NCBI RefSeq assembly: GCF_003443655.1
Contig: NZ_CP031941.1
Span: 5,729,001-5,793,000 of the forward strand
DNA: 64,000 bases
Direction of reading: 5' to 3'
Origin: Nostoc sphaeroides
GTDB lineage: Bacteria; Cyanobacteriota; Cyanobacteriia; Cyanobacteriales; Nostocaceae
Each line of letters opens with the position of its first letter. Positions within the stretch are counted from its first letter, which is position 1. Under the pieces are notes generated by a model that worked only from the letters and a program-made list of their open reading frames with translations, was not told the origin of the DNA and did no database searches. Positions 43,401-51,824 of the stretch are shown here, in pieces. The position numbers were made by a program, and so were the translations under genes.

Positions 43401-43952
43401 CTACTGTAATCCCATTCGTAATTCAGCCAGACGCTGCCGGGACTTAGCATCAATGGCATTAGCTAAAAACCTACTCTTAGATTGTTTGCGCGGATGATAC
43501 TTTTGTCGCATCCGGCAAACGGTAGCCTCCACTTCACCACAGAGTTGCTGTGCCGACAACCATTCAGCCCCATACCCTTGTATCATCAACTGCTGTGCCC
43601 GATCTGATGTAGCAACAATCACACGAGAAATCAAAGATTGGGCTATTTGGTGGCGAAAAGAAGCGCAGGATTTTTCAATATAAGTATCTGCTGTTTGCCC
43701 AAAATCAGTGTAATAAACAGACAAAAGCTCAGTAATAATTTCTTTATTACTAGAGCAATTCTGATATTGGGCATCAAAAACTATCTGAGTTGTGTAACCT
43801 TGAAACGCACTATAACCAGTCATCGCTTCCACAAGTTCGCCCCGTGCGGCCTCTAGTCCAACGCTATCACGCGTTTTTTTAAGGCAAGGCCAAGCGCCTA
43901 TTATATTGTAGCCGTCCACTAACAAAACGGCTTGGAGTAAGGAACGGGGCAT
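43401..43952 (-). CDS. NYN-domain (YacP/DUF901-like) ribonuclease
   Basis: The 183-aa protein opens with AVLLVDGYNIIGAWPCLKK, the first acidic strand of NYN/PIN-like nucleases, and continues with IVFDAQYQ and ISRVIVATSDRAQQLMIQ, carrying the other conserved Asp residues. Homologues include B. subtilis Rae1 (YacP), a ribosome-associated mRNA endonuclease. The C-terminal region is basic (KYHPRKQSKSRF), consistent with RNA binding. RNA cleavage is inferred from the family. Confidence 0.82.
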   Translation of the reverse strand: MPRSLLQAVLLVDGYNIIGAWPCLKKTRDSVGLEAARGELVEAMTGYSAFQGYTTQIVFDAQYQNCSSNKEIITELLSVYYTDFGQTADTYIEKSCASFRHQIAQSLISRVIVATSDRAQQLMIQGYGAEWLSAQQLCGEVEATVCRMRQKYHPRKQSKSRFLANAIDAKSRQRLAELRMGLQ

Positions 43953-44276
43953 GGTTTTTAATCACAATTTTCTAGAGTTAACAAAATTCATTCATAAGTT
44001 TTATAATAATTGATGCATAGTATGTAACACTATGCTACACAGAATAAAAAATATGGCAGCCTAACAAAACTAAAACCTAAGACACACGGACAAACTTAAA
44101 ACGCGCCTTTATTTAAAAGGCGCGTTGCAGTTCTTTTTCAGTAGTAATAAAAACGAAGAGTGCTGAGTTAAAAGACTACCTAATAAAGGGCAGAGTATGT
44201 ACAGGTATGAAAGCCTGAGTACTTTTTACTTTACTCAGCACTGGCTCAACCATAGCTATCCGTTAACAGCACTAAA
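43953..44276. other. Intergenic region with two inverted repeats
   Basis: A 324-bp gap between two minus-strand genes. It contains a GC-rich hairpin (44100-44126) and a longer loose inverted repeat in which AGTGCTGAGTTAAAAG (about 44159) pairs with CTTTACTCAGCACT (about 44229). No ORF. Confidence 0.55.
44100..44126 (-). terminator. Candidate hairpin terminator of the ECF ATPase operon
   Basis: A perfect 11-bp stem, AACGCGCCTTT with AAAGGCGCGTT, and loop ATTTA. Read on the minus strand it is followed by TTAAGTTTG, a weak U-tract, 150 bp after the ATPase stop. It could work in either direction or be only a palindromic repeat. Confidence 0.5.
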
Positions 44277-44954
44277 TTAAGAGGCTTCGCTGTGTACCTC
44301 CATTAGACGTTGTTTGAGGCGTTGAGGTTCACCCCTATCTACCAGAGAGCCTTTTTCAAGCAAGAAAGCGCCATCACAGTAATTTAACTCGTCTAATCGA
44401 TGTGTCACCCAAAGCGCTGTAATACCTCGACTTTTGACAAGGCGGCGCACACCAGCAACTAAATCCAACTGGCTATCTGGATCTAGTAAGGCAGTAGGTT
44501 CATCTAATAATAAGACTTCACAGCGACGGGCGATCGCACCAGCGATCGCTACTCGCTGTTTCTGTCCTCCAGAAAGTGCATAGATAGGGCGTCGTAGGAG
44601 AGTAAGCAAATTCACTGCTCCTAGCGCCTCCTCAACCCTTGCTCTAGTAGCAGCAGGTGGTAACTTTTCTTCCACCAATCCAAAAGCTACATCAGCACCA
44701 ACCGTTGGCATCACCAATTGATGATCCGGATTTTGGAAGACAAAGCCAACGGGATGCAAAACTCGAATTTCCCCAGACTCAGGAGCTAATAGCCCCGCCA
44801 GCAGCCTAAGTAACGTTGATTTCCCGCTGCCATTTGTACCCAAGAGCATCCAAAACTCGCCCTTGGGTACTTCTAAAGAGCAAGATTTGATAACTTTCTC
44901 TCCATTAGGCCAATTGAAATTTAAATCCTTAACCTCAATGCCCACTTGAGCCAT
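44277..44954 (-). CDS. Energy-coupling-factor-type ABC ATPase (CbiO-like)
   Basis: A 225-aa ATP-binding subunit. Walker A LLGTNGSGKSTLLRL, Q-loop FVFQNPDHQLVMPTVGADVA (the QNPDxQ form typical of EcfA/CbiO), signature ALSGGQKQRVAIAGA, Walker B EVLLLDEPTALLDPDSQ and the H-loop WVTHRLDEL are intact. ECF transporters import vitamins or cobalt/nickel. No T- or S-component gene is adjacent, so its partner and substrate are unknown. It follows the 90-aa gene by 13 bp on the same strand. Confidence 0.85.
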   Translation of the reverse strand: MAQVGIEVKDLNFNWPNGEKVIKSCSLEVPKGEFWMLLGTNGSGKSTLLRLLAGLLAPESGEIRVLHPVGFVFQNPDHQLVMPTVGADVAFGLVEEKLPPAATRARVEEALGAVNLLTLLRRPIYALSGGQKQRVAIAGAIARRCEVLLLDEPTALLDPDSQLDLVAGVRRLVKSRGITALWVTHRLDELNYCDGAFLLEKGSLVDRGEPQRLKQRLMEVHSEAS

Positions 44955-44967
44955 TTGTCAACCTTGG

Positions 44968-45240
44968 TTACTCAGCAGCTACAGCGAAAAAGCCAGGTGG
45001 CCTACCACCACCAGGGGTTGTACCATCTTTCTGAACAATCTGCACCCCAGAAATTTCACTAGCGCGGACAGCAATTTTTTTCTCTGTCTTGCCCTCGCAC
45101 TTGAGTTCCACAATGTCAGGGTTACCAGAGCGGATTGCTGCCAAAATCAGCTGATAGACAGCCTCAGCATCCTCTGCTGACTTACGTTGTACAGAGATAG
45201 GGAAAGCAGTGTTTCTGATGCTTAAATCGATGGTAAACAT
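44968..45240 (-). CDS. Conserved cyanobacterial small protein, 90 aa
   Basis: The product MFTIDLSIRNTAFPISVQRKSAEDAEAV... has no signal or membrane segment and ends with a Gly/Pro-rich tail (TTPGGGRPPGFFAVAAE). Alternating hydrophobic residues suggest a small alpha/beta fold. I do not know its function. It shares an operon with the ECF ATPase (13-bp gap) and stands with it divergently from psbD. Confidence 0.65.
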   Translation of the reverse strand: MFTIDLSIRNTAFPISVQRKSAEDAEAVYQLILAAIRSGNPDIVELKCEGKTEKKIAVRASEISGVQIVQKDGTTPGGGRPPGFFAVAAE

Positions 45241-45367
45241 TTAGCAATAATCAAATTTAACTGTGGACTCATTTTAGCGTCAGCTGACTGATTCTAGGGA
45301 AATGGGCATAAGAGGCAGAGGGGCGGGGTGCAGGGGGCAGGGGGGAAAACTCTTCTCCCTTGCTCCC

Positions 45368-45420
45368 ACCTCCTAACTCCTAACTCCTAACTCTCAACTC
45401 CTAACTCTCACCTCCCACCT
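45368..45420. repeat. TAACTCC heptamer array
   Basis: Seven or so TAACTCC/TAACTCT heptamers between the 90-aa gene and the psbD promoter region, followed by CACCTCC variants. Confidence 0.8.
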
Positions 45421-45472
45421 CATCTGAAACAAAAATTAATTTTTATTACAAAACCCCTAGAAAAATTAACGA

Positions 45473-45608
45473 TTTACACCTAATATGATTAAAGGTGTGT
45501 AAAAAATTGTAAACTTGGTTAACAACCCGGTTAACTTTCTGCTTATGGAAGGCTTTTATATATAGCCATCTATAATACAGATACAACCTGTACTTATAAA
45601 CATTTGGA
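45473..45608 (+). promoter_or_regulatory. psbD upstream region with inverted and direct repeats
   Basis: From upstream down: an inverted repeat (TTTACACCT at 45473-45481, AGGTGTGTAAA at 45493-45503); two direct GGTTAAC boxes (45517-45523 and 45529-45535), 12 bp apart; a TATAAT -10 hexamer at 45571-45576 with no good -35; and a GGAG ribosome-binding site at 45605-45608. The repeats are candidate operators for light- or redox-responsive control of this psbD copy; the regulator is unknown. Confidence 0.5.
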
Positions 45609-45619
45609 GATTTGCTCTA

Positions 45620-46675
45620 ATGACCATCGCAGTTGGACGCGCCCCTAGTAGAGGGTGGTTTGACGTTTTAGACGACTGGCTCAAGCGCGATCGCTTCGTA
45701 TTCGTAGGTTGGTCAGGGATACTATTGTTCCCCTGCGCCTTCCTAGCACTAGGCGGTTGGCTGACCGGTACCACCTTCGTCAGCTCTTGGTACACTCACG
45801 GGTTAGCCTCGTCCTACCTAGAAGGCTGTAACTTCCTAACAGTGGCAGTATCCACCCCCGCCGACAGCATGGGACATTCCCTATTGCTGTTGTGGGGGCC
45901 AGAAGCCCAAGGCAACCTCACCCGTTGGTTTCAACTGGGTGGCTTGTGGCCATTCGTGGCTCTGCATGGAGCCTTTGGCTTGATTGGCTTCATGTTACGC
46001 CAATTTGAAATTGCCCGTCTAGTAGGTATCCGTCCTTACAACGCTCTCGCCTTCTCTGCTCCCATCGCAGTATTCGTCAGCGTCTTTTTGATGTATCCTT
46101 TGGGACAATCAAGCTGGTTCTTTGCACCCAGCTTTGGCGTAGCGGCAATTTTCCGCTTTCTACTATTCCTCCAAGGCTTCCACAACTGGACACTCAACCC
46201 CTTCCACATGATGGGTGTTGCTGGTGTATTGGGTGGTGCTTTGTTGTGCGCCATTCACGGTGCCACAGTCGAAAATACCTTGTTTGAAGACGGTGATGGT
46301 GCTAACACCTTCCGCGCCTTCAATCCAACCCAGTCTGAAGAAACCTACTCAATGGTGACGGCAAACCGTTTCTGGTCACAGATTTTCGGTATTGCCTTTT
46401 CAAACAAACGCTGGTTGCACTTCTTCATGTTGTTCGTGCCAGTCACAGGCTTATGGATGAGTGCCGTCGGCATCGTCGGTTTAGCACTCAACCTACGGGC
46501 TTATGATTTCGTCTCCCAAGAATTGCGGGCGGCGGAAGACCCTGAATTTGAAACCTTCTATACCAAAAACATTTTGCTGAATGAGGGTATCCGCGCTTGG
46601 ATGGCTCCTCAAGATCAACCCCACGAACAATTTGTATTCCCTGAGGAAGTTCTACCTCGCGGTAACGCTCTCTAA
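45620..46675 (+). CDS. psbD: Photosystem II D2 protein
   Basis: The 351-aa D2 reaction-centre protein, essentially full length and canonical from MTIAVGRAPSRGWFDVLDDW to FPEEVLPRGNAL. It binds P680 chlorophylls, one pheophytin and plastoquinone QA with D1 in the thylakoid membrane. In most cyanobacteria one psbD copy overlaps psbC, but here no psbC follows and a terminator lies 120 bp downstream, so this is the stand-alone second copy (often called psbD2 or psbDII), which is high-light induced in several species. The product differs little from the consensus. Confidence 0.97.
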   Translation: MTIAVGRAPSRGWFDVLDDWLKRDRFVFVGWSGILLFPCAFLALGGWLTGTTFVSSWYTHGLASSYLEGCNFLTVAVSTPADSMGHSLLLLWGPEAQGNLTRWFQLGGLWPFVALHGAFGLIGFMLRQFEIARLVGIRPYNALAFSAPIAVFVSVFLMYPLGQSSWFFAPSFGVAAIFRFLLFLQGFHNWTLNPFHMMGVAGVLGGALLCAIHGATVENTLFEDGDGANTFRAFNPTQSEETYSMVTANRFWSQIFGIAFSNKRWLHFFMLFVPVTGLWMSAVGIVGLALNLRAYDFVSQELRAAEDPEFETFYTKNILLNEGIRAWMAPQDQPHEQFVFPEEVLPRGNAL

Positions 46676-46796
46676 TATTGAAAGCTGACCACGACTTAAA
46701 TCAGGGTTGTGGTTACCGAACTTTGACACTAACCAGATTAAATAATCTCTTTGGCATAAGCTAATAAAGTGTCAATATTTCCCATTCTCCAGTCAT

Positions 46797-46830
46797 CTCC
46801 CGCCTTTTGGTGGGGGATTTTTTTATTTTT
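46797..46830 (+). terminator. Intrinsic terminator of psbD
   Basis: Stem CTCCCGCC / GGTGGGGG with a TTTT loop (46797-46816), followed by a run of T (46818-46830). Classic Rho-independent form, 122 bp after the psbD stop codon. An additional hairpin (ACCACGAC / GTTGTGGT) precedes it near 46690. Confidence 0.85.
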
Positions 46831-46947
46831 TGTATATCGTTAATATCTCTAAATTTATGTGTTATCTTAGATGAAGGTTATAAGCCCGGAGCAAATGCTC
46901 TGCCCTTTTGAGACTAAGACCGCTTAGGCAACAAGGAGGTGATGCCC

Positions 46948-47019
46948 ATGATAGAAAGTAGTAAATGCATGGGTCATCAGGTTGCAGTTAGCCGGCTGTG
47001 TGCCGGGGCTGTTCTCTAA
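46948..47019 (+). CDS. 23-codon small ORF with near-perfect Shine-Dalgarno
   Basis: ATG at 46948 is preceded by AAGGAGGT (46933-46940) with 7-nt spacing, among the best ribosome-binding sites in the window. The peptide reads MIESSKCMGHQVAVSRLCAG plus AVL, then TAA. It has two cysteines and no charged cluster. An in-frame ATG at 46942 is too close to the Shine-Dalgarno to be used. The ORF lies in the structured RNA, so it may be a leader peptide or a true small protein. Translation is inferred only. Confidence 0.5.
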   Translation: MIESSKCMGHQVAVSRLCAGAVL

Positions 47020-47121
47020 AAGTTAGCCTTAGTTATCTTTGAGATACTAAGTTAGCTCAACTAGCTAGGCAAGCTCGGAGTTCCTTCCGGCAGTCTGGTT
47101 GCAACCTGAAGACCCGCTAGA

Positions 47122-47169
47122 CCGCTCTGAGATAGATTATCTGATCTAACTCAGAGCGGATAGTTTTTT
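47122..47169 (+). terminator. Intrinsic terminator of the structured RNA
   Basis: A perfect 10-bp stem CCGCTCTGAG (47122-47131) / CTCAGAGCGG (47150-47159), with an inner AGAT/ATCT pairing in the loop, followed by TAGTTTTTTG. It is 205 bp before the next gene, so it closes the upstream transcript. Confidence 0.85.
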
Positions 47170-47373
47170 GTGGGTAACTTTTTTAACTTTGATTAAAAAT
47201 AAAAATATCTTGCATCAAACCTTGGGTTCGGTCTATTCATTAAGTCTGATTTAAATATACACACACGCATTATGCTCTAGTTGATCCTCGCATCCTTTCT
47301 CTATGGAGAATAAAAGGGATTTTATCTAATGAAATATATGTGGCCCAAATAATACAACTAGGAATTTTTTGAT

Positions 47374-47655
47374 ATGGCACAACTACTCACTGAGGCAGAA
47401 ATTCAAGAAAGTGCAAAGGTTCTGTCAGGTTGGACTGTTGAAGGCTCCAACTTGGAGATTACCCGCACATTCAAGGATTTTATCCAAGCAATTGAGTTTG
47501 TGAATAAGCTGGTGGAGCCGGCTGAATCGGCAGGACATCATCCAGATATAGAGATTTCCTACAACAAAGTGAAGATTAGACTCACAACACATGATGCAGG
47601 TGGGCTGACGCAGGCTGACTTTGATGTGGCGCAGGCGATTTCCCAAATTAACTAA
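47374..47655 (+). CDS. phhB: Pterin-4-alpha-carbinolamine dehydratase
   Basis: The 93-aa protein carries the PCD signature ESAGHHPDIEISYNKVKIRL and TTHDAGGLTQADFDVA (the His-His-Pro, the aromatic and the distal His and Asp of the active site). PCD dehydrates 4a-hydroxytetrahydrobiopterin in pterin recycling; plant and cyanobacterial forms are also linked to molybdopterin- or folate-related roles. ATG at 47374, moderate AT-rich upstream sequence. A 290-aa QueD-type protein at 52669 belongs to related pterin chemistry. Confidence 0.93.
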   Translation: MAQLLTEAEIQESAKVLSGWTVEGSNLEITRTFKDFIQAIEFVNKLVEPAESAGHHPDIEISYNKVKIRLTTHDAGGLTQADFDVAQAISQIN

Positions 47656-48416
47656 GGAATAAAAATTAAATAACATACATACAACTTATGTCTTTGGCTT
47701 ATCTTACCCTCAATCCCTCTCCGATAGATTGGAGAGGGAAGCTAGATAGAGGATGAAATTTTGCATTTTATTTAATTGACGTTTTTAAGTGATTTCTTCT
47801 GAAATCTTGCACTAGGAAACTTAAATTTACCATGATGGCAGACGCAACGCGTAGCAAGCTTTAAGAATAGAACTACGGGTTTTGCTTTGGAACTGGCGGG
47901 TTTCAAAACCTTCATTCCTCAACTAGTGTTTGCGATCGCAATAGCAGATAAATTACGCTGCATGAAAGCTTTGCCTACATTAGTGTAGCTGAGTCAGTGT
48001 GTTTTAATTGCTGTGCGAATTTTAGTATAGCTAAGTGCAAGAAGGGATTTTTACTGAGAATCTGCTAAGTATCTCAGATTGGAGCAGTTTAGCCTACGTA
48101 GGTAGCGAGCGAATGCCCTAAAGCCTACTCTCTGCTTAGATATTTAGATAATTATGTGTGACAGTTCTTAAGGCGATCGCTCGAATCTTGCCATCTAGAT
48201 CCAATGTTTTATAATGTTAGGATATGGAGATATGTTTTTGCATAAGTTAATCAGATAAGTTTTTAACCCTAAGTTAATCGTTTATTAGCTTTGCAAAAAC
48301 TAAAATTGTAGTAGTGGCAACTATGCCTCATCCACAGGTTTCAATGAGATGTCGCATTTGTGAGAATTAGGTGCAACGAAACCAATTATCTAAACAAGGT
48401 GTGAGGAGTAGAGAAG
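47656..48416. other. Long intergenic region before the porin gene
   Basis: A 761-bp gap. It contains a hairpin CCCTCTCC-gatagatt-GGAGAGGG (47715-47738), two HIP1 sites (47934, 48174) and no convincing ORF. The last 200 bp presumably hold the porin promoter and a long 5' leader. GAGGAGTAGAGAAG directly before ATG 48417 supplies the ribosome-binding site. Confidence 0.5.
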
Positions 48417-50171
48417 ATGTCTAATATATTGTGGAAATCCTTAGTGGTTAGCCCAGCAGTTTTGGGAGCAACATTGTTAGTTTCCGCAACAGCAATTGCG
48501 GCCCCAAACAAAACAACTGTTGTATCACCAGCCGCACAAGCAGGTGTAACTGAAGTTACCCAACAGCCAGAAATATTGGCTCAAACAACCATTGATCAAG
48601 TTAATCGCTACAGCAACGAAGGCAACCAAAATAACTCTCAGTCTCAAGTAACATCTGTTTCTCAATTTTCCGACGTACAACCCACCGACTGGGCATTCCA
48701 AGCATTGCAGTCCTTGGTTGAGCGCTATGGTTGTATTGCAGGTTACCCAAATGCTACTTATCGCGGTAATCGTGCTTTGACTCGTTATGAATTTGCTGCT
48801 GGTTTGAACGCCTGTTTGGATCGGGTTAACGAATTGATTGCCACAGCAACAGCTGACTTAGTTACTAAACAAGATTTAGCTACCTTACAACGGTTACAAG
48901 AAGAATTTTCGGCAGAATTGGCAACCCTACGCGGTCGCGTAGATTCCCTAGAAGCGCGGACTGCTGAATTGGAAGCTAATCAGTTCTCCACTACTACCAA
49001 ACTAGTCGGTGAAGCTATTTTTGCTGTTAGTGATGCCTTTGGCGGTAACACTGGCGATGCTAATAATACTGTCTTCCAAAACAGAGTCCGTTTAGACTTA
49101 CAAACCAGCTTCACTGGTAGAGACATTTTGCACACCCGTCTCGCAGCCGGTAATGCACAAGCCTTTTCACTAGTAGGTAACGGTGGTGTTGGTATCAACG
49201 GTGGTGTTGGTAATAGTGCTGAAGGCACACAAACATTTCAAGTTGGTGCTGGTACTGGTAACAACAGTGTCAGTATAGATCGTTTAACCTATGAAGCTCC
49301 CATAGGCCCAGCCCAAGTTTATCTTGCGGCAAGTGGTGGACGACACAGCCATTATGCTGCTGTTAACAACCCTTACTTTTTCGACCAAACTGACGGTGGG
49401 AATGGTGCTTTGTCTGCCTTTGCTTCTGAAAGTCCCATTTATCGTATTGGTGGCGGTGCAGGTATAGCGCTGAATCTACCTCTTGGTCAAGGTGGCGGCA
49501 TTCTGGGAAATAGTTCAATAACTGCGGGTTACTTAGCATCGGAAGCTAATAATCCTGCTCTTAGTTCAGGTCTGACTAACGGCGACTATGCAGCTCTTGG
49601 ACAGTTAAACTTTAGTGTTGGCGATCGCGTGGCTTTAGCTGCGACCTATGTTCACGCATATAATGGCGCAGGTGGCAATTTATTCGACTCAGGTACTGCA
49701 TCAAACGTAAATACAAATACTGCTTTGGGAGCAAGATCTTTTGCAGTAGGTACTGAACAATCTAACACTTTACGAAATGCAGGTTCCAGCAACTCCTATG
49801 GTGTGTCGGCTGCCTTTAGACCCAGCAACAAGCTGTCAGTTAGTGGCTTCGTCTCTTACCACGATGTCACAGGCGGTGGTATTGATGATGATTATGAAGC
49901 TTGGTCATACGGCGCTGGTGTTGCTTTAGCTGATTTTGGTAAACAGGGTAACGTTCTAGGTTTCTTTGCTGGTGCACAGCCCTATTCCTTTAACCGGTTA
50001 GGTGTTGCTGCTGGTAATGATGTACCTTATCAATTTGAAGGCTTCTACAAGTATCGCGTGTCGGATAACATCTCTGTTACCCCTGGTGTAATTTGGTTGA
50101 CCTCTCCTGGTCAAAATAGCGCTAACGACGATGCAATTATCGGTACGCTCAGAACAACTTTCAGCTTCTAG
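48417..50171 (+). CDS. SLH-domain carbohydrate-selective porin (OprB-type)
   Basis: A 584-aa outer-membrane protein. Residues 1-28 are a Sec signal peptide ending in ATAIAAPNK. An S-layer homology domain follows (SQFSDVQPTDWAFQALQSLV to LTRYEFAAGLNAC, about 82-135), then a coiled coil (TKQDLATLQRLQEEFSAELA) and a C-terminal beta-barrel of about 390 residues finishing in an aromatic (TTFSF). This is the standard cyanobacterial porin layout: the SLH domain binds the peptidoglycan-linked polysaccharide and the barrel spans the outer membrane. Glycine- and asparagine-rich loops (VGNGGVGINGGVG) suggest exposed segments. Confidence 0.93.
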   Translation: MSNILWKSLVVSPAVLGATLLVSATAIAAPNKTTVVSPAAQAGVTEVTQQPEILAQTTIDQVNRYSNEGNQNNSQSQVTSVSQFSDVQPTDWAFQALQSLVERYGCIAGYPNATYRGNRALTRYEFAAGLNACLDRVNELIATATADLVTKQDLATLQRLQEEFSAELATLRGRVDSLEARTAELEANQFSTTTKLVGEAIFAVSDAFGGNTGDANNTVFQNRVRLDLQTSFTGRDILHTRLAAGNAQAFSLVGNGGVGINGGVGNSAEGTQTFQVGAGTGNNSVSIDRLTYEAPIGPAQVYLAASGGRHSHYAAVNNPYFFDQTDGGNGALSAFASESPIYRIGGGAGIALNLPLGQGGGILGNSSITAGYLASEANNPALSSGLTNGDYAALGQLNFSVGDRVALAATYVHAYNGAGGNLFDSGTASNVNTNTALGARSFAVGTEQSNTLRNAGSSNSYGVSAAFRPSNKLSVSGFVSYHDVTGGGIDDDYEAWSYGAGVALADFGKQGNVLGFFAGAQPYSFNRLGVAAGNDVPYQFEGFYKYRVSDNISVTPGVIWLTSPGQNSANDDAIIGTLRTTFSF

Positions 50172-50210
50172 AGTGTTGACTATTCACCGACAATTTTGAA
50201 CTCTATTTAT

Positions 50211-50235
50211 CCCCGCCATCAGGCGGGGCTTTTTG
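50211..50235 (+). terminator. Intrinsic terminator of the porin gene
   Basis: Stem CCCCGCC (50211-50217) / GGCGGGG (50222-50228), loop ATCA, followed by CTTTTTG. It is 40 bp after the stop codon. Confidence 0.9.
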
Positions 50236-50322
50236 TTTTCGCTAGCAACAATAAATATACACCAGTAATTAACCGGAGTATACTAGAAAAGTTAGGAGTG
50301 ATGAGTTAAAAGTTCTGAGTTA

Positions 50323-50644
50323 ATACCATTTCACTTTAATAATGATACAAATACTCTGGTAGGGGCAATGGCATTGCCCATTGGTGTCAACAAAAGCCTA
50401 GAAATAGCTTAACTGTTGGCTGACTCACCCGCCTGGAACTAAAGTTCTTTGGCTTTTAGCTAAAGTCTACTTAAGTAGACTAAAATTTTTGGGTATATAT
50501 TTAGTCATAGATAGAAGACTTTTGCTATTAGCAAGGAACTTCAGTTCCTTGCGGAACATGACTTTTACGTTAAGTTGACACGTATGGGCAAAGACTTGCC
50601 CCTACAAGAAATCTATATGTATCAAGATTTTCGTGAATTGGTAT
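50323..50644. repeat. 322-bp triple-nested palindromic element
   Basis: The whole segment is one long imperfect inverted repeat. Outer arms: ATACCA-TTCAC...TGATACA (50323-50349) against its complement (50618-50644). Middle arms: TAGGGGCAA...TTGCCCAT..GTGTCAAC (50360-50391) against 50574-50604. Inner arms: GGAACT-AAGTTC..TTG followed by TAGC-AAAGTC (about 50433-50465) against about 50509-50552. No ORF. It looks like a stack of MITE-like elements; the inner one recurs near 61800. Confidence 0.8.
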
Positions 50645-50846
50645 AAGAATTAAAAACTTCTAACTCTGCCAGTTTTAGATTTTGGGGAAAGTCTAAGCGT
50701 CGCTTTCTGGCGAACAGAACTTTTCAAGAGGAATTTTGGATTGAATAAAAAATCTTACGGGAACAACAAAGCCGAACAGGACTGGACTTACCAATGACTA
50801 TTGACTAATGGCAAATGACTTTTGACTAATAACTAAGGGCTAAATT

Positions 50847-51809
50847 ATGCGAATTGCTCATAATATTACAGAACTGGTTGGTCGTACACCCCTGGTGCAG
50901 TTGAACCGCATTCCCCAAACAGAAGGATGTGTTGCAAAAATTGTGGTGAAACTGGAAAGTATGAACCCATCGGCATCAGTCAAAGATCGGATTGGGGTGA
51001 GTATGATTAACGCCGCCGAAGCAGAGGGACTGATTACTCCTGGGAAGACAATATTGGTAGAACCTACCTCTGGAAACACAGGGATTGCCTTGGCAATGGT
51101 AGCAGCAGCTAAAGGTTATCGGTTAATTTTGACAATGCCAGAGACAATGAGTGCGGAGCGACGGGCAATGTTGCGGGCTTATGGAGCAGAACTGGAACTA
51201 ACGCCAGGGATGGAAGGCATGAGTGGGGCAATTGGGCGGGCGCAACAAATGGTTAATACGATGCCAAATACTTATATGTTGCAGCAGTTCCGCAATCCAG
51301 CTAATGCAAAAGTGCATCAGGAAACTACAGCTATTGAAATTTGGGAAGATACCGATGGACAAGTAGATATGATCGTTGCAGGGGTGGGTACAGGTGGTAC
51401 GATCGCTGGTGTAGCAGAAGTGATTAAAGCACGCAAGCCTAGTTTTAAGGCGATCGCAGTTGAACCAGCCAATAGCCCAGTTTTATCTGGGGGACGGCCA
51501 GGGGCACACAAAATTCAAGGAATTGGGGCTGGGTTTATTCCCCAAGTTCTTAAGATAAAATTGATTGATGAAGTGATTACCGTCACCGATGAAGAAGCGA
51601 TCGCTTATAGTCGGCGGTTGGCGAAAGAAGAAGGGCTACTATCTGGTATTTCCAGTGGAGCAGCTTTATGTGCAGCAATTCGCGTCGCCCAACGTCAAGA
51701 AAATAAGGGACGTTTAATTGTGATGATTCAGCCCAGTTTTGGTGAGAGGTATTTGAGTACACCGTTGTTCCAAGACCTGGAAACAAGGTTAGCCGCTAGC
51801 ATCAGCTAA
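50847..51809 (+). CDS. cysK: Cysteine synthase A
   Basis: A 320-aa O-acetylserine sulfhydrylase. PLP-lysine Lys46 in PSASVKDRIG, the phosphate-binding loop EPTSGNTGIALAMV, the MPETMSAERRAMLRAYGAEL segment, and the GVGTGGTIAGVAEVIKARKP cofactor loop. It combines O-acetylserine and sulfide to form cysteine. Length and motifs are normal. The upstream 200 bp contains ATGACTAATGAC-like simple sequence. The DnaJ-domain gene follows by 15 bp. Confidence 0.95.
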   Translation: MRIAHNITELVGRTPLVQLNRIPQTEGCVAKIVVKLESMNPSASVKDRIGVSMINAAEAEGLITPGKTILVEPTSGNTGIALAMVAAAKGYRLILTMPETMSAERRAMLRAYGAELELTPGMEGMSGAIGRAQQMVNTMPNTYMLQQFRNPANAKVHQETTAIEIWEDTDGQVDMIVAGVGTGGTIAGVAEVIKARKPSFKAIAVEPANSPVLSGGRPGAHKIQGIGAGFIPQVLKIKLIDEVITVTDEEAIAYSRRLAKEEGLLSGISSGAALCAAIRVAQRQENKGRLIVMIQPSFGERYLSTPLFQDLETRLAASIS

Positions 51810-51824
51810 CGATAAATTGAATTA

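Larger units (their letters stand above)
46880..47169 (+). ncRNA. Candidate structured RNA, about 290 nt, ending in a terminator
   Basis: Sequence between the psbD terminator and the pterin dehydratase gene folds into many self-complementary parts. Hairpins: GAGC-AAAT-GCTC (46889-46900), CTAAG-ACCG-CTTAG (46914-46927), GATGCCCATG with CATGGGTCATC (46941-46979), AGCCGGC with GCCGGGGCT (46990-47010) and TTAGT-ATCT with AGATACTAA (47029-47050). A long-range 9-bp helix CAGGTTGCA (46978-46986) / TGCAACCTG (47100-47108) encloses the last two; it competes for two bases with the GATGCCCATG hairpin. A strong terminator ends it. It also carries a 23-codon ORF. I cannot match it to RNase P, tmRNA, 6S or SRP RNA. 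Ends are estimated. Confidence 0.6.

Noticed and set aside
46880..47169. RNase P RNA, tmRNA, SRP RNA or cobalamin riboswitch
   Set aside because: The hallmark sequences (GAGGAAAGTCCGGGC of RNase P, the tRNA-like ends of tmRNA, the SRP tetraloop helix, the B12 box) are not found.
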